Assembly (NCBI GenBank): GCA_038136035.1
Contig: JAYPYV010000003.1
Location: 1 to 64,000, forward strand
DNA length: 64,000 bases
Source: UBA9926 sp023261215
GTDB taxonomy: Bacteria; Pseudomonadota; Gammaproteobacteria; Pseudomonadales; Azotimanducaceae
Direction: 5' to 3'
Positions 43,593 through 51,382 of the stretch are shown piece by piece. Under the pieces are notes generated by a model. The model was given only the letters and a program-made list of their open reading frames with translations. It was not told the origin of the DNA and searched no databases. The translations under genes were made by a program, and so were the position numbers. The number at the start of each line of letters is the position of its first letter. Position 1 is the stretch's first letter.

Positions 43593-45957
43593 TCTCTTTC
43601 GCGCTGGTTTATACAAGCTCCAGTATCAACTGACCGCCCGATGGCTCAGGCCGACCATCATTGGACTCGCCCATCACCGATCAGAATCCAGTGAAGTGGT
43701 CTATATCCTTGAGCACCCATCGCACCTTGATCGGGTTTTGCTGCACCGGTGCCTAGACCTTGCCTCAACAAAACCAAGCGCGCATCGCCCCAGCACACTG
43801 GTGCTGCATGCCGATGAAGGATTTCTTGGCCGACGCAGTCAACGGCGGTTTTCCGAACAACTCGCATTTGAAGCTCGAAATCGGGATTCCCGAAAGATTC
43901 TACTGATCCCCGTGGGCATATTTTGGGGTCATCAGCCCGATCGTGAGCTGTCCCTATGGAAAACCATACTCAGCGAGGATTGGTCTGGAACGTCAGCCTT
44001 GCGGCGGTTGCTTAATTTTTTATTCAATCCCCATCATCTCCTGGTTGAATTCGGACCCCCTATTCTTCTAAAAAATGACGAACCCAACCTAAAAGCCCTC
44101 GCGCTTGGCGCTAAAAAAGCTCGGAGACTCATCAAACAACAATTCAAAAGCATGCGCAGAACAGCCATAGGTCCTGATCTGTCGCATCGTAGAACGCTTG
44201 TTAATCAGCTCCTTGCAATGGAAACGGTGAACACAGCGATTGTCGAGCGTTCATTGACGCATGGTCATGAGCAGGTCACGCTCGAAGCGCGCAAGATCAT
44301 TGAACAACTCATCTCACACCAATCCTATCGGGTTATTCGCTTTTTCAACGTTGTGCTTACTTGGCTTTGGCAGAAGCTTTATAACGGGATTGAGGTCAGG
44401 CAGCTGCAGGCTGTCAAAACAGCCTCGATTGACCACCATGTCGTGTATACACCCTGCCACCGGAGCCACATGGACTATCTCTTGCTGTCTTATGTGCTCT
44501 ACCACAATGGGCTTACCCCACCCCACATTGCGGCAGGCGACAATCTCAACTTGCCGCTCGTGGGGCCACTCCTTCGCCGAGCGGGTGCCTTCTTTATGCG
44601 GCGGCAATTCGGCAACGACGAGCTGTATAAAGCGATTTTTTCTGGCTACCTACGTTTGATGCTGCACAAAGGACATTCCCTGGAATATTTCATTGAAGGC
44701 GGTCGAAGTCGCACGGGGAGGATGCGAGTACCGCGAAGGGGCATGCTCGGCATGACCCTGAGAAGCGCTTGGGATTCGCCTGCCATTCCGCTGGCCTTCG
44801 TTCCCGTTCATTTCGGTTACGACCGAGTGTTCGAGGTGAAGAGCTATCTATCCGAGCTCGGAGGTATGTCAAAGCAAAAAGAATCCCTTCTTGACCTCTT
44901 CAATGCATGGCGCAAGTTAGGGTTTAACTACGGGAAAGTCCAAGTAACGTTTGGTGAGCCAGTGTATTTCAATCCAGACAGCGAGCGAGCAAGAGTCGTC
45001 GGGGCCTCAGCACCCGAATCAGGCCCTCAACCTGAACAAGTGGCTCAGCTCGCAAACGAGATCAATAGGGCCATCAACGCAGCCACCAGCGTCAGCCCAA
45101 TGACTTTATTTGCAACGGCACTGTCTCTCACACAGCGAGGTGCAATTGATCGACAACGACTGAATGCGCAACTGGACTTGCTCCGAAGTCTCGTTCCGTC
45201 TTCTGCGCTAACAGAGGCCTGCGCAAGAAGTTCAGCATCCGTTTTAGCCGACATTGCTATGACTCAACTCAGTCTGGTTCACGACGAGGGCAGTGGACTC
45301 CCGAGCGTAAGGGTCTCCGAGATTACTCGAGCGGAACTCAGCTACCACGCTAATGACATCAATCATATGCTCATTGTCCCAAGCCTCATTGCGCAAATGC
45401 TGGTCTTGTCGCACCGAGTACGCTTAGACCAGGTTGAAGCCTCGATCACATTGTTCACACCGCTCTTCAGTGAGGAACTTTTTTTTGACATCGAGGTTAA
45501 TCACCACGGCTATGAATCGATCATCGACCATCTGAGCGCGCACGGTATTGTCGAGCGCCTTGAGAGTGACATCGCTCTCATGACAGACAACCCCATCGGC
45601 TATTCAAACCTGTTTGATTTAAGTCAATTCGTTCGACCTTTTCTTGTCCGTTACCTATTGCTTGCAGAGGCCCTCAAGGCATTTCCTGGCAACATCCCCC
45701 TTGCGGTCGATACAGCTCGAGACATGGGGAGCACCCTCTTACCCGCACTCATTGGTCACTACCCGTGGTTTGAAAAAGACTACGATCTCGTGGTCGCTGA
45801 AAAGCTAACCACGTTAGACAAGGCATTCGAGGACTATTCAGACAGACTGATCGATCAAGCGACCGCACTTTTGCCCCCTGAGGTTGTGGCGTCTGTCAAT
45901 GACGCGCTACGCTCATTTGAAATGAAATACGTCGAAGCGGCTGCTTCTCCCACGTAA
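43579..45957 (+). CDS. plsB: Glycerol-3-phosphate 1-O-acyltransferase
   Basis: A 792-residue membrane-associated acyltransferase, first step of phospholipid synthesis from acyl-CoA or acyl-ACP. Acyltransferase motifs: I HRSHMDYLL (HX4D), II GAFFMRRQFGND, III EGGRSRTGRM, IV IPLAFVPVHFGYDRV. The N-terminal HPSHLDRVLLHRCLD looks like a degenerate HX4D and is found in PlsB N-terminal halves. ATG 43579 gives MATSNLFRAG and overlaps gspD by 14 bp; the open frame to 43534 is less likely. The 3' end overlaps convergent rsmJ by 45 bp. Confidence 0.95.
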   Translation: MATSNLFRAGLYKLQYQLTARWLRPTIIGLAHHRSESSEVVYILEHPSHLDRVLLHRCLDLASTKPSAHRPSTLVLHADEGFLGRRSQRRFSEQLAFEARNRDSRKILLIPVGIFWGHQPDRELSLWKTILSEDWSGTSALRRLLNFLFNPHHLLVEFGPPILLKNDEPNLKALALGAKKARRLIKQQFKSMRRTAIGPDLSHRRTLVNQLLAMETVNTAIVERSLTHGHEQVTLEARKIIEQLISHQSYRVIRFFNVVLTWLWQKLYNGIEVRQLQAVKTASIDHHVVYTPCHRSHMDYLLLSYVLYHNGLTPPHIAAGDNLNLPLVGPLLRRAGAFFMRRQFGNDELYKAIFSGYLRLMLHKGHSLEYFIEGGRSRTGRMRVPRRGMLGMTLRSAWDSPAIPLAFVPVHFGYDRVFEVKSYLSELGGMSKQKESLLDLFNAWRKLGFNYGKVQVTFGEPVYFNPDSERARVVGASAPESGPQPEQVAQLANEINRAINAATSVSPMTLFATALSLTQRGAIDRQRLNAQLDLLRSLVPSSALTEACARSSASVLADIAMTQLSLVHDEGSGLPSVRVSEITRAELSYHANDINHMLIVPSLIAQMLVLSHRVRLDQVEASITLFTPLFSEELFFDIEVNHHGYESIIDHLSAHGIVERLESDIALMTDNPIGYSNLFDLSQFVRPFLVRYLLLAEALKAFPGNIPLAVDTARDMGSTLLPALIGHYPWFEKDYDLVVAEKLTTLDKAFEDYSDRLIDQATALLPPEVVASVNDALRSFEMKYVEAAASPT

Positions 45958-46572
45958 TACGTAGAGGGGTTCAAAACTCGCGTAACGGAGCTCCGATCTC
46001 AATGCGCGTTTTACCACTGCCCGTCGGACTCCCAGTGATTTCGCCGCACTGATCAATTCGCCGGGGGATTGATTCTGGCCAATAAACGCTTGCAGCGTCT
46101 GCATCTCGCCTTTGGACAATGCCGACTTCTTTTTGGGGGCATACATTGGATCAATGACCGCATAAACCGATTCATTGGGCAAGAGACTCACCGATCGGGC
46201 ATCGGCATTGATCAAATGGATTCTAGCCAAGGTCTTCTGTAACCATTCAGGTACAGAAGGATCCGCTAATGCTCGATTCAGTCCATCACATAACAGCAGA
46301 TAAAGGGTTCGCGACCGCTCAATTGATAAGACGCGATACCCATAGGCGGCTAAGAGAAAACTGTCCGTGCCTAGGCCCGTGGTCATATCCACCACGGTCT
46401 CTCCAGGTTGCCCACCTAACGCTTTTAGAAGTAATTCCGAGCGAGGGCTCAAGCGTTTCACTCGCTGCATCAGCGCGGGTGTCGTGAAGTCCACGTACAA
46501 AGGCGATCGTTCAGCACCGCGAGATATGAGACACAGACGGCCTGAGCTTCGACTCAAAAAAAAACGACTCAC
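45913..46572 (-). CDS. rsmJ: 16S rRNA (guanine1516-N2)-methyltransferase RsmJ
   Basis: A 219-residue SAM-dependent methyltransferase. VDFTTPALMQRV, the SAM motif VVDMTTGLGTDSFLLAAYGYRVLSIERS split over residues about 59-86, and the catalytic region VIDPMYAPKKKSALSKGEM identify RsmJ (YhiQ). It is about 30 residues shorter than E. coli RsmJ at the N terminus. It overlaps tsaB by 4 bp upstream and convergent plsB by 45 bp downstream. Confidence 0.93.
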   Translation of the reverse strand: MSRFFLSRSSGRLCLISRGAERSPLYVDFTTPALMQRVKRLSPRSELLLKALGGQPGETVVDMTTGLGTDSFLLAAYGYRVLSIERSRTLYLLLCDGLNRALADPSVPEWLQKTLARIHLINADARSVSLLPNESVYAVIDPMYAPKKKSALSKGEMQTLQAFIGQNQSPGELISAAKSLGVRRAVVKRALRSELRYASFEPLYVLRGRSSRFDVFHFK

Positions 46573-47246
46573 GACAAAGGCTTCTGCGCCACTTCTTCTC
46601 GAACGTACAGTGGGGCTGCCTCCAAAGCCGAAACCCCCTCCCCTCGATCAAGCAATATCGTGGCCAGTCTTAACAAGTAAACCAGGTTGGGCTTTTGGAT
46701 CTCAACCAGCTGATCGAAATGCGCGACCCGCGCAGGCGCATGTTCTAGAAATGTGGACACACCAGATCCTGCGAGTACACGCCCTTCCAGAAGATCGTCG
46801 GCAAGGGTCTGTACTTGTGAAACGTGATAGCCTCCTCGGCGTTTCGGCACTTCCGAAACTTGATCGAACTGCGCTAGGTAGACTTCATCCGCTCGAGCAT
46901 GCAGTGCCACCACGACATCACGAGTATCGCATTCTGAAAACACTTGCGAGGCGATTGCTGCCATCGATGGAATCGGCACAACAGCACAATTCAATCCGTA
47001 AGCGAGGCCTTGAACCACACCCGTCGCAATTCTGAGCCCCGTGAACGAGCCGGGCCCCTGACTGAAAGCGATGGCTTTCAGCTCCCGCGGAGCCACCGCT
47101 TCTTCTTCCAACAACCTGTGAATCTCGCCGAGCAAATCTCTCGAGTGTTGGCGCACCTCGCCCAGCTCTACGACCCGAGTGTAGTCGTCGCGCTGGATCC
47201 CTATGCTCAAGACAGAGAATGCACAATCTATCGCCAAAAGCGCCAA
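46569..47246 (-). CDS. tsaB: tRNA threonylcarbamoyladenosine complex protein TsaB
   Basis: A 225-residue ASKHA-fold protein that dimerises with TsaD for t6A37 modification of ANN-decoding tRNAs. AIDCAFSVLSIGI, HSRDLLGEIHRLL and the GPGSFTGLRIATGVVQGLAYG segment are diagnostic. As in E. coli it is next to the yoaA helicase gene. Gap to yoaA is 32 bp. Confidence 0.95.
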   Translation of the reverse strand: MALLAIDCAFSVLSIGIQRDDYTRVVELGEVRQHSRDLLGEIHRLLEEEAVAPRELKAIAFSQGPGSFTGLRIATGVVQGLAYGLNCAVVPIPSMAAIASQVFSECDTRDVVVALHARADEVYLAQFDQVSEVPKRRGGYHVSQVQTLADDLLEGRVLAGSGVSTFLEHAPARVAHFDQLVEIQKPNLVYLLRLATILLDRGEGVSALEAAPLYVREEVAQKPLS

Positions 47247-47278
47247 ATTTTCATCCTTCTAACATTCATAAAAGTAGG

Positions 47279-49243
47279 TCAGAGATCATCGACCGCCCCA
47301 AGCGTCGCGCGGTGTTTTTCATCGCCTTCGCTTTGTTTAGAGCGACCCACGCTCTTGGGATTTTCTTCGCTCACCGACATCTCTAGAAACTCAATCAACG
47401 CTTCTACCGTGTCCACCCATTGCGTCTCGGGCAACCATCGGCGCAATGCCTCACCATAACTCATCGACATTAATCGCCCATCACCTACAACAAACACCCC
47501 TCGATCGCTTTCGTGACGAATCAGGCGACCAAAGCCCTGTTTCATTTCCAGCCCACATCGGGGCAACAAGGTGTCTTCAAAATCACCTCCAAAGTGCGTC
47601 TCTCCGGTCTCCTCTGACCATGACTCATCGGCAGGAGGCGCAAATGGTAGTCGATCTATAGCCACACATCGAATCCCAGCTTGTCGAAAATCGATCCCCT
47701 GCCAAAAGACCTTGGTCGCTAAAACCACAACATGGTCTCTCGCCGCGACGCGCTTCAAGAAATGATTGGAATCGCCACCCGTGTAGACCATGAAATCAAC
47801 GTCCTTTTCAGCCGCAAGCAGTTGCTCTGCGCTTTTCAATGCACGGTGTGTCGTAAATAACACCAGGCTCTTAACTTTTCGCAGGAGAGGATAGATTGCA
47901 CCCATGAAAGCGCTTGGATCGCGGGACTGAGCCGGGTCACTCGACGCTCTCAAGCAGAAAGCACGGGTTTGATTCCAAAAATCAAAAGGTGAGCCGATGG
48001 AGACCGTGCGAGCGGACGCGAGGCCAAGCGTGTGTCGAACAAAACTGAAGTCACCTGCTAGAGAGAGCGAACCCGAGACCAGCAGGATGTGTTCAAAGGG
48101 TCGGCAGATCCGAGCAAACGATGCCCAAACATCTTCTGGGTGGCTCCCCGACGTTGTGATGTCCCCCGTTCGCTCATAATCCTGCAATCGGTTTTGCATG
48201 ATCATCGTATCGTCATCGAGTTCGTGAACAAGATCATAGGCTTGATCCAAGAATCGACTTCGACCGAGACGACTTTTGAGTGCTTGCATCATCTCGTCAA
48301 GAAAATACTCAATGCGTTCAAGCTTCAGTCGCAGGTGCTCAACATCGCGGGCTGCTAAGTGTCTTAAACGCTGCTCCATGGTCCTAATTTCGCCCGCGAC
48401 GTCTACCATAGACCCGCATTGAGTCGAGAGACGATTGATCAGGACATCGTCTCTATCGAGAGCTTCAAAGGATGCCTTTAACAATCGTGCGAGGTCCAAA
48501 AAACGCGCAGGGGTTAATCGTTGACGAACGTGGTCTTCGATTCGATCGAACATCAAATGGGCTTCATCGATTACAAGAATGGATGTTTGCCTCGTCCTCC
48601 GGTCATCGGGCGCACGATCTGCCTCCGCGATTAATAGGTGATGATTGCTGATGAGACCCTGGGAATGACTCTGAAGACTACGAAAGTAAGGACAGTGCTG
48701 AAAAAATCTGCACATCCTGCCATCGCAATCGCCATCCTGAACCGTCACTTTCCTTAGCGTGGATTGGGCAAGCGCAGGCTCATTAAGCAGCCAGAGGTTC
48801 CCATGTCGTGTTTCTTTGAACCACCGCTCAATTCGATGGGATGCGTCAATGTCATGCTGCGACATACCTTGCGCGGGCATGGACAATATTGATTCAAGAT
48901 TTCTAGGACACAAGTAATTATCGCGGCCCATCCGAAGGCCAATGCTGCCGCCCACCTGGGTTGCGTCCCGAGCGATTGGCATCGTCTCATCTTGAAGTTG
49001 CAGTTGAAGTGCGCGAGTTGCGGTAGCGATTGTGAATGATTTTTCGGATAGCAAAAGCGGGATGACATAACCTAGACTTTTACCGATGCCAGTACCCCCT
49101 TCGACCAACGTCACGCCTGGATGTGACAGCGCTTCAGTCACCGAATCCATAAATTGACGTTGCTCGTCGCGATACACATAGCCTGGTAACAAACGCCCGA
49201 GTCGCGCGATTGCGCTATCTAAATTCAAATCGGTATCCTTCAC
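47279..49243 (-). CDS. yoaA: ATP-dependent DNA helicase, YoaA/DinG family (XPD-like)
   Basis: A 654-residue SF2 5'-3' helicase with an Fe-S cluster. Walker A GGTGIGKS (residues 49-56), four cluster cysteines C112, C173, C178, C184, DEAH box VIDEAHLM (about residue 225), and late motifs VLATKVFWQGIDF and MKQGFGRLIRHESDRG. Both DinG and YoaA share these; adjacency to tsaB matches the E. coli yoaA-tsaB order and length (about 636) fits YoaA, which works with HolC in replication repair. A C-terminal tail after residue 615 is charged and low-complexity. Its start is only 25 bp from divergent mobA. Confidence 0.88.
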   Translation of the reverse strand: MKDTDLNLDSAIARLGRLLPGYVYRDEQRQFMDSVTEALSHPGVTLVEGGTGIGKSLGYVIPLLLSEKSFTIATATRALQLQLQDETMPIARDATQVGGSIGLRMGRDNYLCPRNLESILSMPAQGMSQHDIDASHRIERWFKETRHGNLWLLNEPALAQSTLRKVTVQDGDCDGRMCRFFQHCPYFRSLQSHSQGLISNHHLLIAEADRAPDDRRTRQTSILVIDEAHLMFDRIEDHVRQRLTPARFLDLARLLKASFEALDRDDVLINRLSTQCGSMVDVAGEIRTMEQRLRHLAARDVEHLRLKLERIEYFLDEMMQALKSRLGRSRFLDQAYDLVHELDDDTMIMQNRLQDYERTGDITTSGSHPEDVWASFARICRPFEHILLVSGSLSLAGDFSFVRHTLGLASARTVSIGSPFDFWNQTRAFCLRASSDPAQSRDPSAFMGAIYPLLRKVKSLVLFTTHRALKSAEQLLAAEKDVDFMVYTGGDSNHFLKRVAARDHVVVLATKVFWQGIDFRQAGIRCVAIDRLPFAPPADESWSEETGETHFGGDFEDTLLPRCGLEMKQGFGRLIRHESDRGVFVVGDGRLMSMSYGEALRRWLPETQWVDTVEALIEFLEMSVSEENPKSVGRSKQSEGDEKHRATLGAVDDL

Positions 49244-49268
49244 ACCTCGGCTCTAGGATCGCATCATT

Positions 49269-49880
49269 ATGGCACGCACGAGTGTCCAGCCTCGTCAGTC
49301 CGTTTGTTGTGGCATCGCCCTATGCGGTGGTGCCGCAAGTCGCCTAGGAGGCGGCAATAAGGCGCTTAAGTTATATGCGGGTAAACCGCTCATTGAGCAC
49401 ACACTCGGTTTGCTTGTCCCTCAGTGCGATCAAATTATCATCAGTGCCAATCAGGATCTCGACCAAATCAGATCTTATGGCCATCCAATCGTTTCAGATC
49501 GTGAAAAAGGTTTTCATGGTCCGCTGCATGGTATTCATGACGCCAGCCAAAGCATCCAGGCAGATCAATACTTAATCCTTGCTTGCGATATGCCCGAACT
49601 GAAACCTTATCACCTGTCGTCGTTAAAGGCGGCACTCAGTGAAGACCCCCTGCTTGAGGCCGCCTTATACTCAACTTCGGATGGCTTACAGCCAGGATTG
49701 ATGATCGTCTCAAAGACCGCCATTGGCTTGCTCCAAGCTCGCATGAGGATCCTTGATGGCTCCCTCAAAGGGTGGTTGGCCTGCCTCACAACCAAAGTCA
49801 TCGATGAGCCAAACGCAAAGGCATTCAAGAATCTCAATCACCCAATAGACTTTCTCCCAGAGGATGAGGGCTCTCGATGA
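49269..49880 (+). CDS. mobA: Molybdenum cofactor guanylyltransferase
   Basis: A 203-residue nucleotidyltransferase that attaches GMP to molybdopterin to form MGD. The N-terminal GTP-binding LCGGAASRLGGGNKALKLYAGKPLIEH is split around residues 19-45, with the later VSDREKGFHGPLHGIHDA and LACDMPELKP (metal Asp) following the MobA pattern. It implies at least one MGD enzyme in the genome, but no molybdoenzyme is nearby. Start ATG 49269 leaves 25 bp to the divergent yoaA start. Confidence 0.85.
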   Translation: MARTSVQPRQSVCCGIALCGGAASRLGGGNKALKLYAGKPLIEHTLGLLVPQCDQIIISANQDLDQIRSYGHPIVSDREKGFHGPLHGIHDASQSIQADQYLILACDMPELKPYHLSSLKAALSEDPLLEAALYSTSDGLQPGLMIVSKTAIGLLQARMRILDGSLKGWLACLTTKVIDEPNAKAFKNLNHPIDFLPEDEGSR

Positions 49881-50001
49881 TCACCATCTGATCAAAAATC
49901 TCCTCACAACTGCCCGATCGTCATTTACACAGGTTCAGATCATCTCGAATCTCATTGGCTGTGATGGTTCAGCGCGATCAGGCTCGACGGCTCGAGCAGA
50001 C

Positions 50002-50033
50002 AAAAAAAAGCCCTCCAATTGGAGGGCTTTTTT
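50002..50033. terminator. Bidirectional intrinsic terminator
   Basis: GCCCTCC-AATT-GGAGGGC (50010-50027) flanked by eight A on the left and six T on the right gives a strong hairpin with a U-tail on both strands. It lies between convergent mobA (stop 49880) and the H1-like gene (stop at 50049), ending both transcripts. Confidence 0.92.
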
Positions 50034-50048
50034 AATCGCCAAAGGCCA

Positions 50049-50491
50049 TCACTTTTTCTTGGCAGCCTTTTTCTTAGCAGCTGGCTTCTTAGCCGCAGCT
50101 TTTTTAGCCGCAGGCTTTTTAGCTGCTGGCTTCTTAGCCGCAGCTTTTTTAGCAGCAGGCTTTTTCTTAGCAGCAGCTTTTTNNNNNNNNNNNNNNNNNN
50201 NNNNNNNNNNNNNNNNNNNNNNNNNNNNNNNNNNNNNNNNNNNNNNNNNNNNNNNNNNNNNNNNNNNNNNNNNNNNNNNNNNGGCTTCTTAGCCGCAGCT
50301 TTTTTAGCAGCAGGCTTTTTCTTAGCAGCAGCTTTTTTAGCAGCGGGCTTCTTAGCAGCTGGCTTCTTAGCTGCGGCTTTTTTTGCGGCTGGCTTCTTAG
50401 CTGCTGGCTTTTTCTTAGCAGCTGGTTTTTTAGCTGCGGCTTTTTTCTTGGGGGCAGCTTTTTTGGCAGCAGGTTTCTTTTTTGCGACCAC
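50049..50491 (-). CDS. Histone H1-like lysine/alanine/proline-repeat DNA-binding protein (interrupted by scaffold gap)
   Basis: The protein is made almost wholly of KKPAA and KKAAA repeats, like bacterial H1-type/AlgP-like proteins that bind DNA or compact the nucleoid. GTG 50491 is preferred as start because AAGGAG lies 7 bp upstream; the open frame to 50527 has no such site. The true stop is TGA at 50049-50051. As assembled, a 100-N gap throws the frame off. The 55 bases on each side of the gap are identical; merging them gives an in-frame 95-residue protein with a KKKAAKKK end. Extra repeat units in multiples of three bases remain possible. Confidence 0.85.
50128..50337. repeat. Identical 55-bp sequences flanking the N gap
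   Basis: Bases 50128-50182, immediately left of the gap, and 50283-50337, immediately right, are identical over exactly 55 bp. This length is a common de Bruijn k-mer, so the pair most likely marks overlapping contig ends rather than a biological duplication. Confidence 0.85.
50183..50282. other. Scaffold gap of 100 N
   Basis: Exactly 100 undetermined bases, the usual placeholder for unknown length, within the H1-like gene. Confidence 0.99.
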
Positions 50492-50498
50492 TTTCTTG

Positions 50499-50504
50499 CT
50501 CCTT
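50499..50504 (-). promoter_or_regulatory. Ribosome binding site deciding the H1-like start
   Basis: AAGGAG on the minus strand, 7 bp before GTG 50491. It supports this start over the upstream GTG at 50527. Confidence 0.75.
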
Positions 50505-50684
50505 ATTTCAGTTTTAGAAGAGTCCACAGCTATGAAGCATCTCCTCGGCTTAACTCCGCCTCATAGCCAAAAGCAGAGCCACGGTAACCTCGATGCACGG
50601 GGTCAAGTTTAGAAAATTCTCGATGATAAAGACAACCTTTTAACAAACATTCTTTTCCGTCTCTTTCTCTAAATCTTTCGGGGT

Positions 50685-51350
50685 TTACGACTGTCGCTCT
50701 GACACTTGACTGAGCGCGTGCAGCACTTTTTGTTTGATCTCCAGGACGGTGCCTTGACCATCAACGGAAAAATATTCGAGAGCCGAATGCTTTGCCATAT
50801 GTTGATAGTAATCAACCAATGGCGACGTTTGCTCTTCATAGACTCTCAATCGATCGCGTACGGTCTGCTCTTGATCGTCGTCTCTTTGAATCAGCGGCTC
50901 GCCAGTTTCATCATCGCACCCCGACACTTTTGGCGGGTTGTATTCAACGTGGTAAGTGCGCCCAGAACCAGGGTGCACGCGCCGACCGCTCATTCGCTTG
51001 ATGATTTCCTCATAGTCGACACTGATTTCAACAACTGCATCCAAATGAATGTCTTGCGCCACTAAGGCTTCTGCTTGCGGAATAGTTCGAGGGAAGCCAT
51101 CGAACAAAAATCCCCTATCGCAATCTGACTGCTGGATACGATCTTTGACTAAGGCAATGATAATTTCGTCCGTGACCAGATCGCCTCGATCCATTACGGC
51201 CTTCACCTCTAGGCCAAGTTTAGACTCGGCCTTAACGGCTTCTCTCAACATGTCACCCGTTGAAATCTGGGGGATTGAATAGGCTTCTGTAATGAATTGT
51301 GCCTGAGTGCCCTTACCAACGCCTGGGGCACCTAAAAGAATCAGTTTCAT
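50685..51350 (-). CDS. adk: Adenylate kinase
   Basis: A 221-residue long-type adenylate kinase. P-loop LGAPGVGKGTQ (residues 5-15), FDGFPRT, and a LID domain starting RRVHPGSGRTYH with a single Cys (GCDDETGEP), so no four-Cys zinc site. It interconverts ATP+AMP and 2 ADP. It lies 32 bp after relA. Confidence 0.97.
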   Translation of the reverse strand: MKLILLGAPGVGKGTQAQFITEAYSIPQISTGDMLREAVKAESKLGLEVKAVMDRGDLVTDEIIIALVKDRIQQSDCDRGFLFDGFPRTIPQAEALVAQDIHLDAVVEISVDYEEIIKRMSGRRVHPGSGRTYHVEYNPPKVSGCDDETGEPLIQRDDDQEQTVRDRLRVYEEQTSPLVDYYQHMAKHSALEYFSVDGQGTVLEIKQKVLHALSQVSERQS

Positions 51351-51382
51351 TAGACCTCTCTTCTTCGCTGATGGCTCGCGTG

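Noticed and set aside
49952..50182. Leu/Arg/Lys-rich C-terminal half of the lysine-repeat protein as translated through the N gap
   Set aside because: It is an out-of-frame reading caused by the arbitrary 100-N gap length; the correct frame continues the KKPAA repeats to TGA at 50049-50051.
50128..50337. CRISPR-like or phage-derived repeat array
   Set aside because: The regular spacing comes from Lys/Ala/Pro codon repeats in a coding frame, with no unique spacers.
50019..50527. AAFLAAGFLAAGF repeat frames on the plus strand, resembling a membrane protein
   Set aside because: These are the antisense shadow of the lysine/alanine repeats and end at the scaffold gap.
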